From contig JADKBM010000004.1 in the NCBI GenBank assembly GCA_016715115.1, forward strand, positions 558,001 through 622,000: a stretch of DNA of 64,000 nt. Direction: 5' to 3'. This document shows positions 25,201-34,600 of the stretch, in pieces (the first letter of the stretch is position 1; each line of letters begins with the position of its first letter). Under the pieces are notes generated by a model. That model made no database searches. It was not told the origin of the DNA and was given only the letters and a program-made list of their open reading frames with translations. The DNA comes from Acidobacteriota bacterium (GTDB lineage Bacteria; Acidobacteriota; Blastocatellia; Pyrinomonadales; Pyrinomonadaceae). The position numbers and the translations under genes were made by a program.

Positions 25201-25653
25201 CTAATCTTTCAGCAACTGCCGGATCGCGCCGAGATGGTATGCCGTATGCGCGAGCATACTCATCGCCATTCCGACCTTGTCTTCACTCCAATCTTCATTT
25301 TCGGCGATAAGCCGCAGCGTTTCTTCATATGAATGCCGGACCGAGCCGCGAAGCGCGGTCCACTCGTCCTCGTTCACGGTTTCGATTAGCCAACTTTGTT
25401 CCCATTTCACGGGTTCGGTGCGGCCGTTGATGAACTCGCGCAGCCGGTCCAGATAGAATTTGGCGTGTTCCGTCTGAGCTGCGGCCGTCGTGCCTTTGAC
25501 GACACGTGAGACCTGTTCGGCGGATGCCGCGGCAAGCGTCGGGAAAATCCCGATCCCACGGTCGAGATACGCGCTCGATTGGCCTTCGGGCGACCCCTCG
25601 AATGTCTCGCGCAGCAGATACGCGAGCGATCGCAAGAAAAATTCTTTATTCAT
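25201..25653 (-). CDS. DinB-like four-helix protein (copy 2)
   Basis: 150 residues. Helical throughout, with the DinB/YfiT-type histidines: TEHAKFYLDRLREFING (helix 2) and LAHTAYHLGAIRQLL near the C-terminus (the HxxYHxG pattern). Family members are often putative metal- or thiol-dependent enzymes; the function is unknown. About 190 residues' worth of similar arrangement is seen in the neighbour at 26089-26580 (RETFEGSPEGQSSAYLD against KETFEGTETDHGTMYLD; HTAYHLGAIRQLLK against HTAYHLSAIRQMLK), so the two are tandem paralogues. The 435 bases separating them are almost entirely heptamer repeat. Confidence 0.85.
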   Translation of the reverse strand: MNKEFFLRSLAYLLRETFEGSPEGQSSAYLDRGIGIFPTLAAASAEQVSRVVKGTTAAAQTEHAKFYLDRLREFINGRTEPVKWEQSWLIETVNEDEWTALRGSVRHSYEETLRLIAENEDWSEDKVGMAMSMLAHTAYHLGAIRQLLKD

Positions 25654-25661
25654 AACATTTT

Positions 25662-26088
<427 letters not shown>

Positions 26089-26108
<20 letters not shown>

Positions 26109-26580
26109 TCCCGTGCATTTTCAACATCTGACGAATCGCGCTGAGGTGGTACGCTGTATGAGTCAGAATGCCGAGCGCGCCGGAGATCTTGTGAACATCC
26201 CAGGTTTCGACGTCGTTAAATGTGTCGATGACCGCCTGATACGCCTTGTGCAGTTTCCCTCGGAGCGTATTCCATTCCTTTTTCGTTACCGAACTTGTTC
26301 CCCAACTCTCCTTCCAGTTAACAATCTCGAAGTTCTCGTTGAGATAGTTATTGAGAAAGTCGATATAGAATCTGAGATGTTCGCAATGCGCCGCGATAGT
26401 CGTTCCATTCTCGGTGAACGATCGCGAAGCAGTTTCGGCATCTACGGTTTCGAGCGTCGAAAACAACGATGTTTCCTTGTCCAGATACATCGTGCCGTGA
26501 TCGGTCTCGGTTCCCTCGAAAGTCTCTTTGACCAATGCGAGCATCGAATTCAAAAAGTCATTTTGGTTGATTGTCTTCAT
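26089..26580 (-). CDS. DinB-like four-helix protein (copy 1)
   Basis: 163 residues from MKTINQNDFLNSML; an upstream frame extension (27 residues) overlaps the divergent methyltransferase promoter and lacks family character. The histidine pattern is AAHCEHLRFYIDFLNNYL and ILTHTAYHLSAIRQMLK. Close relative of the next gene on the strand. The C-terminal tail after KMHGK is encoded by heptamer repeat units, including the stop codon, so the natural end of the protein has been replaced or extended by the repeat. Divergent from the methyltransferase gene with a 40-base gap. Confidence 0.85.
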
Positions 26581-26620
26581 CGGTTTCTCGTATGATTCGT
26601 TCTTGGTAGCATTGATCCAA

Positions 26621-27868
26621 ATGATTGAAAACGTCGAGAAATTCATCGCCGAATTTGCCAAAAGCCTGCACGAAGAGAAGTTCGTGAAATTGACTCTAGG
26701 TAATTATCGGGGCGCGGACGAGCACCTTCAGAAACTGCTCATTCGAACGATCGAAACACGCAAAGGCGCGCGTCTCTTTTTCCTCTATCGTTATGATACA
26801 CGCGACACCGCGAAAAATCACGATTTCACGGATGGCGTTAAGCTGGTCCGGGAAATGCTTGGAAACGAGTTCCTCGGCGGTCACCTTTTCACTACTGAAC
26901 ACGACTTTCAGCTCGACGTCGGAAAGTCGGGGAAATCGCGACTAAACGTTGCGAAACCGACTTTCAAGGCAAAACCGAAACTTGATCACGACCGCGAAAA
27001 GAAGCGTTACGTCAATGTCGGCGGTTTCTACTTGCGCGCGCTCGGGATCACGACCGACAAGGGGGAGGTCCGCGATAAACAACACGACAAATGGAAGCAG
27101 ATCAATCGGTTTGTTGAAACCCTCGAATCGTTCGTCGAAAAGTCCGGCCTGAAGGATCGCAAAACGCTCCGGATCGTCGATATGGGCTGCGGAAAGGGAT
27201 ATTTGACCTTCGCGGCGTATGATTATTTTCGAAACATCCGCGGGCTCGATGTGACGGTCATCGGAGTCGACACCAAGACGCAGTTGGTTGAACTCTGCAA
27301 CGACATCGCGCGCGGCTCCGAGTTCGAAGGGCTCGAATTCGTCAACGGCCGGATCGGAGATTACGATCTGAAGGATGTCGATATCCTGATCGCCCTCCAC
27401 GCTTGCGACACGGCGACCGACGACGCGATCTTCCAGGGCATCAAGGCCGGCGCCGAGTTGATCGTCGTCGCGCCCTGCTGTCATCAGGAGATCCGACCGC
27501 AGATCAAAGCGCCCGCAATGCTAAAGGACATCCTCAAACACGGCGTTATTCTGGAGCGCGAGGCCGAATCCATCACCGACGGGATGCGCTCGATGCTCCT
27601 CGAGCGTTCGGGTTATTCGACGCGCATCTTCGAATTCATATCGACCGAACACACGCCGAAGAACAATATGATCGTCGGCACGAAGGTGACCGTCACCGCC
27701 GGCGCCGAACGTTTAGATGACGAGATTCGGAAGTTGAAGGAGTTCTACGGAATCTCCGAGCAGCGGCTCGAAGCACTGTTGGACGAGATGGCAAACCAAA
27801 CCGCACGTGCCAACGATCCGACAGACACAGAAATCACAAATCCGAATACGGAAACCGTGCAAACTTGA
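26621..27868 (+). CDS. Class I SAM-dependent methyltransferase (Methyltransf_32 / GSTCD-like)
   Basis: 415 residues from the ATG at 26621; the longer frame from 26528 runs back over the divergent gene. Motif I is IVDMGCGKGYLTFAAYDYF, followed by IGVDTKTQLVELCNDIA (acidic loop) and DVDILIALHACDTATDDAI. The ALHACDTATD signature is that of the Methyltransf_32 group. The N-terminal ~140 residues form an accessory domain (KSLHEEKFVKLTLGNYRG). Target not known; RNA or protein are both possible. The stop codon overlaps the -35 element of the rpmE promoter. Confidence 0.85.
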   Translation: MIENVEKFIAEFAKSLHEEKFVKLTLGNYRGADEHLQKLLIRTIETRKGARLFFLYRYDTRDTAKNHDFTDGVKLVREMLGNEFLGGHLFTTEHDFQLDVGKSGKSRLNVAKPTFKAKPKLDHDREKKRYVNVGGFYLRALGITTDKGEVRDKQHDKWKQINRFVETLESFVEKSGLKDRKTLRIVDMGCGKGYLTFAAYDYFRNIRGLDVTVIGVDTKTQLVELCNDIARGSEFEGLEFVNGRIGDYDLKDVDILIALHACDTATDDAIFQGIKAGAELIVVAPCCHQEIRPQIKAPAMLKDILKHGVILEREAESITDGMRSMLLERSGYSTRIFEFISTEHTPKNNMIVGTKVTVTAGAERLDDEIRKLKEFYGISEQRLEALLDEMANQTARANDPTDTEITNPNTETVQT

Positions 27869-27894
27869 CGAATCGTCAGTCTCGCCCATATTAT
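27865..27894 (+). promoter_or_regulatory. Sigma-70-type promoter of rpmE
   Basis: TTGACG (27865-27870), 18-base spacer, TATTAT (27889-27894). The -35 box overlaps the methyltransferase stop codon; the -10 box ends 52 bases before the rpmE ATG. Confidence 0.6.
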
Positions 27895-27946
27895 TAGGGA
27901 TTGCGTTTTGAACGCCATCTTAAAAACTGGGAGACCATTTGAAAAA

Positions 27947-28153
27947 ATGAAACCTGAAATTCATCCGAACTACAAAGAAATTTCCGTGACTTGCGCGTGC
28001 GGCAACAACTTCAAGACCCGCTCGACGCTCAAAGACGAACTGCACATCGAAATCTGCTCGGAGTGCCACCCGTTCTTTACTGGCAAACAGAAGCTGGTCG
28101 ACACGGCCGGACGCGTTGATCGCTTTAACAAGCGTTATGCGCGCAGCAAGTAA
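27947..28153 (+). CDS. rpmE: 50S ribosomal protein L31 (zinc-binding form)
   Basis: 68 residues from MKPEIHPNYKE, the standard L31 start; the frame is open 13 codons further upstream but that part is leader. A GGGAG box precedes the start. Zinc ligands Cys16, Cys18 (CAC), Cys37 and Cys40 (CSEC) are all present, so this is the C+ type. The signature HPFFTGKQKLVDTAGRVDRFNKRY is intact. L31 is a component of the large subunit at the central protuberance. A paralogue lacking cysteines could exist elsewhere for zinc starvation; none is in this window. Confidence 0.97.
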   Translation: MKPEIHPNYKEISVTCACGNNFKTRSTLKDELHIEICSECHPFFTGKQKLVDTAGRVDRFNKRYARSK

Positions 28154-28273
28154 ATTGAGTCTGATCAACCGTCAATACTAGCAAAGAAGAATCTGACGCC
28201 GACGCTTTTTCGCGCCGTTCGCTCGTGGTGTAAACTCTGGAGCAACGGAAAGAAGAATCGAGGCGTCATTTTC

Positions 28274-28330
28274 ATTTGGGATTGGCGATTTTGGATTTTC
28301 GATTTGCCGCGAACTTTGGATTTCCTAATG
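28274..28330. repeat. Short GATTTKG-type heptamer array
   Basis: Units ATTTGGG, ATTGGCG, ATTTTGG, ATTTTCG, ATTTGCC, then a broken unit and TTGGATT, in 7-base phase, 21 bases before the DUF1385 gene. Nothing else is evident in the 198-base gap 28154-28351. Confidence 0.6.
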
Positions 28331-28351
28331 GCATCGTAATTTAACTGATTT

Positions 28352-29470
28352 ATGAGAAAGTTTCTGCATTTATTCCTGTCGATTGAGAAAGACCTGATCG
28401 TTGGCGGTCAGGCGGTGATGGAAGGCGTGATGATGCGCACGCCGTCAGCGTACGCGATCGCGTGCCGGCGCGCGGACGGAACCATCGTCACGACGGCTGA
28501 AAGACTGCCGCGCTGGAGCGACAAGTATAAATGGATGAACATCCCGGTTCTGAGGGGCGGCGCGACGCTGATTCAATCGATGGCGCTCGGCATCAAGGCG
28601 CTGAATTTCTCGGCGAAGATCTTCGAAGAGGACCTCGAAGCCAAAGAGAAGGCGAAGAAAACGGGTTTTGAGACGATTCCTATTCTAGTTGACGGCACGA
28701 CCGACGAGGACTTTCTCAAGGCGAAGGCAAAGGTCGTGATGCCGAAAAAGTCAAAAGACAAGAAGGCGTCGCAGTCGGCCGGGGCGGTCGGTTCGATCAT
28801 CTTCGCGCTGGCGTTCAACATCGCGTTGTTTATAGTCGCACCGCTCGTGCTGACGAATCTGCTGTTTATGTGGCTCGGCTGGGCGCCATTGCCGACGATC
28901 GCGGCAGATGCAAGCTGGCTTGAATTCATCAAGGCCTACGTTTGGAAGATCAAACTCGATTCGTTTGGCGGATGGGTCGGCTTCAACCTTATCGACGGTC
29001 TGATCCGGATGTTGTTTTTCATCATAATGATCTTCTCGATGTCGTTCCTGAAGGACATCCGAAGAGTTTTCGAATATCACGGCGCCGAGCATAAAACGGT
29101 TTTCAATTGGGAATCCGGATTAGATCTCTCGGTCGATAACGCCCGTCCGCAGCGCCGGCAGCATCCGCGCTGCGGAACCTCGTTCCTGATGGTCGTGATG
29201 CTCGTCGCGATCGTTCTTTTCTCGGTCATCAATTTCGAGGCGATGTGGTTGAACCTGATCGTTCGAATCGCCTTGATGCCGCTCGTCGCCGGTCTCTCTT
29301 ATGAAGTGATTCGCTATGCCGCGAAGAAAGAATCCGGCGCGATCTTCAAATTGATGACGCTGCCGGGGCTTTGGCTGCAGAACATTACGACGCAGGAACC
29401 GGATGACGATCAACTCGAAGTCGCGATCGTTTCGCTGAACGAGTCACTCAGATTGGAACCGCAGAACTAG
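28352..29470 (+). CDS. DUF1385 (YqhQ-like) membrane protein
   Basis: 372 residues. The family start is clear: VGGQAVMEGVMMRTP, then KWMNIPVLRGGATLIQSMALGIKALNFSA. A cytosolic charged linker (EDLEAKEKAKKTG, MPKKSKDKKAS) precedes a hydrophobic part with about four helices. EYHGAEHKTVFNWESG and HPRCGTSFLMVVMLVAI are hallmark DUF1385 motifs, with conserved His and Cys suggestive of a metal site or enzyme. The function is unknown. The order rpmE - DUF1385 - prfA is found in several phyla, supporting a translation- or envelope-linked role by association only. Confidence 0.92.
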   Translation: MRKFLHLFLSIEKDLIVGGQAVMEGVMMRTPSAYAIACRRADGTIVTTAERLPRWSDKYKWMNIPVLRGGATLIQSMALGIKALNFSAKIFEEDLEAKEKAKKTGFETIPILVDGTTDEDFLKAKAKVVMPKKSKDKKASQSAGAVGSIIFALAFNIALFIVAPLVLTNLLFMWLGWAPLPTIAADASWLEFIKAYVWKIKLDSFGGWVGFNLIDGLIRMLFFIIMIFSMSFLKDIRRVFEYHGAEHKTVFNWESGLDLSVDNARPQRRQHPRCGTSFLMVVMLVAIVLFSVINFEAMWLNLIVRIALMPLVAGLSYEVIRYAAKKESGAIFKLMTLPGLWLQNITTQEPDDDQLEVAIVSLNESLRLEPQN

Positions 29471-29472
29471 TT

Positions 29473-29553
29473 CGGAGTCCGCTTTCAGGCGGCAATTCCT
29501 TTAGCGAACATCGACTTAAGCTACTGAAGGGGCCGCCTGAAGGCGGAACTCCC
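29473..29553. repeat. REP-like inverted repeat between DUF1385 and prfA
   Basis: Two copies of GGAGTYCCGCCTTCAGGCGG-like sequence in opposite orientations: GGAGTCCGCTTTCAGGCGGC (from 29474) and GGCCGCCTGAAGGCGGAACT (ending near 29550). Each copy is itself palindromic around CCGCCT.AGGCGG. The element fills the gap of 91 bases. It could fold in the mRNA, but no U-run follows, so it is not called a terminator. Confidence 0.7.
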
Positions 29554-29561
29554 AAGAAAAA

Positions 29562-30638
29562 ATGTTAGAAAAACTTGCACAGATCGAAAAGAACTACGAA
29601 GAGATCACCGAGCAGCTTTCGGCGCCGGACGTCACTTCCGATATCGCCGCCTACACGACGCTGATGAAACAGCATCGGTCACTCGGCGAGATAGTCGAAA
29701 AATACCGCGAGGTCAGAAAGATGACCGAAGGGCTTGCGGGCGCGCGCGAACTTTTTGAACTGGCCGACGACGATGAAATGCGGGAAATGGCTCAGACGGA
29801 GATTTCCGAGATCGAGGCGAAACTGCCGAAAGCCGAAGAGGAATTGAAGTTTTTGCTCTTGCCAAAGGACCCGAACGACGAGAAAAACGTCATCGTCGAG
29901 ATTCGCGCCGGCACCGGCGGCGACGAGGCAACGCTTTTTGCGGCCGAAGTCCTGCGGATGTACGCACGCTATGCCGAACGGCAGGGCTGGAAATTCGAGA
30001 TTCTCGAGGCTTCGGAAACCGGTGTCGGCGGGATCAAGGAAGCCTCGGCCGTGATCGAAGGCGACAAGGTCTATTCGAAAATGCGTTACGAATCGGGAGT
30101 CCATCGCGTCCAGCGCGTTCCGGCGACGGAAACCGCAGGCCGCGTGCACACGTCGGCGATCACGGTCGCTGTCCTTCCGGAAGCCGAGGAAGTCGACGTC
30201 CAGGTCGATCCGAAAGATCTTCGCGTCGATTATTTCTGCTCGAGCGGTCCCGGCGGCCAATCTGTCAACACAACCTATTCGGCCGTTCGCCTGACCCATT
30301 TGCCGACCAACGTCGTGGTTTCGATGCAGGACGAAAAATCGCAGATCAAGAATAAGGAAAAGGCGATGCGAATCCTGCGGGCGCGTCTCCAGGAACTCGA
30401 AGAGCAGAAACAGCACGAAGCACTTTCGGCCGAACGCAAGTCAATGGTCGGCAGCGGCGACCGCTCCGAAAAGATCCGGACCTATAATTTCAAGGAAAAC
30501 CGCGTTTCGGACCATCGCATCGGCCTTACGGTCTATCAACTCGACCTCGTGATGGAAGGCGCCCTCGACGAGTTCATCAACGGCCTGACGACGCATTACC
30601 AAACGGAGAAGCTCAAGGCCGAAGTAAAGGCAGCCTGA
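29562..30638 (+). CDS. prfA: Peptide chain release factor 1
   Basis: 358 residues, the usual length. The tripeptide anticodon-like motif of RF1 is present as PAT at 187-189 (HRVQRVPATE), which marks RF1 and not RF2, so it reads UAA and UAG. The catalytic GGQ is at 231-233 (SSGPGGQSVNTTYSAVRL), and the N-terminal coiled-coil domain and domain 2 (IRAGTGGDEATLFAAEV) are intact. In many bacteria prmC (the GGQ methyltransferase) follows prfA. Here the next gene is a histidine phosphatase, so prmC must be elsewhere or absent. Confidence 0.97.
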   Translation: MLEKLAQIEKNYEEITEQLSAPDVTSDIAAYTTLMKQHRSLGEIVEKYREVRKMTEGLAGARELFELADDDEMREMAQTEISEIEAKLPKAEEELKFLLLPKDPNDEKNVIVEIRAGTGGDEATLFAAEVLRMYARYAERQGWKFEILEASETGVGGIKEASAVIEGDKVYSKMRYESGVHRVQRVPATETAGRVHTSAITVAVLPEAEEVDVQVDPKDLRVDYFCSSGPGGQSVNTTYSAVRLTHLPTNVVVSMQDEKSQIKNKEKAMRILRARLQELEEQKQHEALSAERKSMVGSGDRSEKIRTYNFKENRVSDHRIGLTVYQLDLVMEGALDEFINGLTTHYQTEKLKAEVKAA

Positions 30639-30640
30639 CA

Positions 30641-30752
30641 ATTCTCGATTTTGGATTTTAGATTTTGGATTTGGGAATCCGGATTTCTAAACAAATCACG
30701 CGTCAAGTCGCTTGAGACAATCCAAAATTGCCGATCCAAGATCCAAAATGCG
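30641..30752. repeat. GATTTKG-type heptamer arrays in inverted arrangement
   Basis: Forward units ATTCTCG, ATTTTGG, ATTTTAG, ATTTTGG, ATTTGGG, AATCCGG occupy 30641-30689, starting two bases after the prfA stop. After ~28 bases, inverted units (ACAATCC, AAAATTG, CCGATCC, AAGATCC, AAAATG) run from 30718 into the start codon of the next gene. The two arms can form a stem. Confidence 0.7.
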
Positions 30753-31404
30753 AGTGACCCGACTTTATCTGATCCGCCACGGACAATCCGCGGGAAACGC
30801 CGAAGGACGTTTCGGCGGACATTCGGCGACCCCTTTGTCGGAACTCGGGTTTCACCAGGCAAAGACGACGGCCGAAGCGCTCGCGCGGGAACGTATCGAC
30901 GCGATCTACTCAAGCGATCTTCTGCGCGCCGTGCAGACGGCAAAGCCGCTGTCCGACCTGCTCAGCCTTCCGATCATACAAACTCCCGCCTTTCGGGAAC
31001 GACACGTCGGAATCCTTGAAGGGTTGACGTTTGACGAGTCGAAAGAGCGTCATCCGGACGACTATTACGCGCTCGTCAATCGAAACATCAACCACATCAT
31101 CACCAAGGGCGAGAGCTATCGGCAATTGCTTCGGCGCGTCAACGGCGAGCTTCAAAACATCGTCGACGACCATAAAGGCGAACGGGTCGCGATCTTTTCG
31201 CACACCGGCGCAATCTGCTATATGACGCTGCAGATGATCGGCGCGATCAATCGCTTTACCAAACAGACTCCCTGGCTCGTGACCTCGAACTGCGGCATCA
31301 ACCGATTCGAGATCCGCGGCAGAAACAACATCCGCGTCCTCGCCCTCAACGATACGAAACATCTGCATCAGGCAACCGGGAACGACGCTTTCGCCGCCCG
31401 TTAG
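30748..31404 (+). CDS. Histidine phosphatase family protein (phosphoglycerate-mutase-like)
   Basis: 218 residues from MRVTRLYLIRHGQS. The longer TTG-initiated frame is made of repeat DNA and is rejected. The phosphohistidine motif RHGQS is at 10-14, with ATPLSELGFHQA, IYSSDLLRAVQTAKPL and the second active-site histidine in VAIFSHTGAICYMTL. Catalytic Arg and both His residues are present. Could be a broad-specificity phosphatase or a cobalamin-pathway alpha-ribazole phosphatase (CobC type). No cobalamin genes are adjacent, so specificity is open. Its start codon lies at the end of a GATTTKG-family repeat. Confidence 0.88.
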   Translation: MRVTRLYLIRHGQSAGNAEGRFGGHSATPLSELGFHQAKTTAEALARERIDAIYSSDLLRAVQTAKPLSDLLSLPIIQTPAFRERHVGILEGLTFDESKERHPDDYYALVNRNINHIITKGESYRQLLRRVNGELQNIVDDHKGERVAIFSHTGAICYMTLQMIGAINRFTKQTPWLVTSNCGINRFEIRGRNNIRVLALNDTKHLHQATGNDAFAAR

Positions 31405-31561
31405 CGCAATGGAGATCCGGTCGGCATCGTGGCTCCAATCCGGAATTCTCTTTTCTGCGAAACATCGCCAAAAGCGCGAACAACCGCACTTCTCATCCTG
31501 TTTTTCGCATATTTCGCGGGAAGTTCCTTCCATTGCGTAATAGTGTTGAACGTTTCTCCAA

Positions 31562-31597
31562 AACAAAAAAAGGGCTGAAGCAATTTGCTTCAGCCCG
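31562..31597 (-). terminator. Rho-independent terminator of the TonB-receptor gene
   Basis: On the minus strand: GGGCTGAAGC, five-base loop, GCTTCAGCCC, then TTTTTTTGTTT. Perfect 10-bp GC-rich stem 28 bases after the receptor stop. The rest of the 31405-31624 gap has no evident feature. Confidence 0.92.
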
Positions 31598-31624
31598 AAA
31601 AACAGATCCGAGGATCCGCAAATT

Positions 31625-34600
31625 CTAGAACGAATAACGCAGACCAAACTGCATTCGGCGCGGCTGGCCCTGAATATCCGTGAAGATCTTGCCGAACTCC
31701 GAGCTGGGTTCGGTAATCTCCGGATCCTGGCCGAGACCGAGCGAACCGCGTGTCACGTTCGTCGTCTGGAAGTACTGCGTGTTGGTGATGTTGAAAACTT
31801 CCCAACGGAACTGCAGCTTGTGACCTTCCCAGGGCATATTGAACGACTTCGAAAGTCCCATATCCATCGCTGAATAGCCGGGATCGCGAAGAACGTTGCG
31901 GTCGCCGGTTTCGCCCGGACGGGCATTTCTGAACGACTGGTACGCACCGATCGGGTCGCTGAAGATATTGCCCGTCGAACGGACAACCGTTCCGTTGACC
32001 GGACGAACGCGAACACCGTTCGACTGGACGTTCCAGTTCGTCGCCCACTGTGCCGAGTCAAACGGCGTTTGGGTCGGCAAACCGGTGTTCCAACGGAAAA
32101 TACCCGAAAGCTGCCAACCGCCGAGGAAGGCATCGGCCACCGAGTTCATATTGCTGAAGAACTGACGCCCCTTGCCGAACGGCATTTCGAGAATGAAGTT
32201 GGCATTGACAACGTGACGCACGTCGAAATCGGACAACGAGTAGTTATCGTCCGGACGGAGCGGATTCAGAATGAACGCCGAACCATACGTTCCGGCCGTC
32301 TGCAGACCAGACGCATTGTCGAACGACTTCGAAAACGTGTAGTTGACGTCGTAGCTCAACGTATTGCCGAGGCGCTGGCGGAACGAAAGCGATCCGCCGT
32401 GATAGTCCGACTTGGCAACGGTGCTGAACGCCGAAAACGCCGCATACTGCGGATGGAAGAAATGGTTCCTCCAAAGATTCGTGCCGTTCGGGTCGTCGTC
32501 AATCAAGAGCTGAACGTAGGTCCAGTCCAAAATATCGAACCAGTCACGCGCAACAAGAGCGTAAACTTCCTGCGTCGACGTGAAAGCCTCGCCGGTATAG
32601 GCACCGCCGAGTCCCGGGAACAAACGTTCGAAATACGGGATCGGAGCAACGTTCTCGATCGGCGTGTTCGCCGCGCGAAGATCGTGCAGTCTGCCGGCGG
32701 CCGTGTACCAGTCCATACCCGAAACGCGGTCAACCAGGTTGTTGAGCGCCATAATGTCGCGGGTCGCCAAGAGGTTCTTGGCTTTGCGGCCGGTGTAGGT
32801 CGCCTCAACGTACATACCCTTCGGAAGCTGACGACCGTACGTGAAGCTCCAGGTATAGTGCTGCGGTGAAACCAGCGTTTGATCGAGTGACGATTCAATG
32901 CGCTGATCTTCGTCCGCCGGCGTCAGGAAGCGGTTCGGAGCCGAAATGTTCGGCAGCGTCCGAATTGACTGGCCGAAGTTCGTGAACCTCGGTGCCGGAT
33001 TCGTGGTCACGTTGTACGTGTTCGCCGCGATCGAATCCGAAGTCGTGAAGCCGAGCGTCGTCAGCCCGTCGAACGTAACGGCCAACTGCTGACCGAAATA
33101 GTCGTTGGTCATCGCGAAGCCGCCGCGGAACGTCGCTTCGTTCTCACCACCGAAGATCGCCTTCAGGATCTTGTTCTTGAAGTTCGGCGACCAAGCTGCC
33201 GCAACACGCGGCTGCCAGTTGTTCCAGTCCATACTGTAAAAGCCCGGAGCGTTGTTCTTCGGTCCGCCGAGTTCGAACTGAATAAGCTCGTTGAACGCGG
33301 TCCCGGCCGCCGCGCTGGCAGCACGACGTTCGAAGTAGTCGCCAAGGCGTTGGTTCGGAACGACCTGTAAACCGTCCTTCTCATAAACCGGACGGCTAAG
33401 TGCGTAGCGAATACCCATCGTCAGCGTCAGGTTGCGGAACGGCTTCCAGATATCCTGGAAATAGGAGTCGTATTCCTCGGTGGCAAAGTTGCGGACGATC
33501 GATGTTCCGGTCGGGAGAATGTTGCCCGAGATATCGTAGTTGAAGTTGCCATTGTATTGGGAGAATCTTCCGATCAACGCCGAAACGGCGTTTTGAACGG
33601 ACGTCCGGGACGATGCAGGCACCGTGAAACCCGCGGCGGTTATCGGACGATCGAGAACACGACCCGATGACTCATAAAATGACGGGTTCGCGGTCGCGAA
33701 ATCGTATGCACTCGCCAGGCTCTCCCGTTTGTTGCTGATCAATCGGACGTTGCCGCCGAATTGAAACGTATGCTGGCCCGCGATCCACGTAAAGTCGTCG
33801 GTGAAATTCTGAAGTTCCGTGATGCGGCTCAAAGCGTTGCTGAAAGCCTTAGGTTGGAACACAAAACGGAAAGTGATCCCGTTTTCGGTCGAATCGCCGC
33901 CAGACGTAAACGCCTGACGCGTAAAGCCGTATCGGAAATTGTTCACCTTGTGGTTATTGATGGTCCAGTTGTGGCTGGCCCCAAAGCCGGTCGGATGGCT
34001 CCAGAACTCCGGCGAGATCGTGTCCGGCAAATACCGCGCCTGCAAGGACGAATCCTGCTGGTAATTGGCACGGAATGCCAGCGACTGATTTTCGCTGATG
34101 TTCCAGTCGAAGCGCGCAATATGCGTATTCAGATCGACCGGTGCCGGAGCGTTGAAGCGATAGCCGCCGGTGTTGAGTTCGTCGCCGACCGAATTGTCGT
34201 TTACCGGGTACTTTCTCGCCGCGTCCGCCAAAACCGCGATCGACGCAGGGTTCATAAGCACGACCGGGAAGATCGCGTCGAGTTGCGCTCTCGTGAGCGT
34301 CACCAGCGCGCCGGTGCTTCCGATGAACTTCAATTCGCCGCGTCCAAGGCTCGCCGTCGGAACGGTGCGCACGACCGAGATCGACTGGCGTTCGCGATAG
34401 GCTTCGTACGAATAGAAGAAGAAAAGCTTGTCTTTGAGGATCGGGCCGCCGATCGCGCCGCCGAAAATGTTTCTCTTCAGGTTCGGACGCGGAACCCTTT
34501 CGTCGCCCGCAACTGCCGTACCGTTCTGTACGGCGAAGTCGGCCGAAGTGTAACGGCCGGCCGCATTGTTGAAGAAATTGTTGGCCGATCCGAGTTCCGG

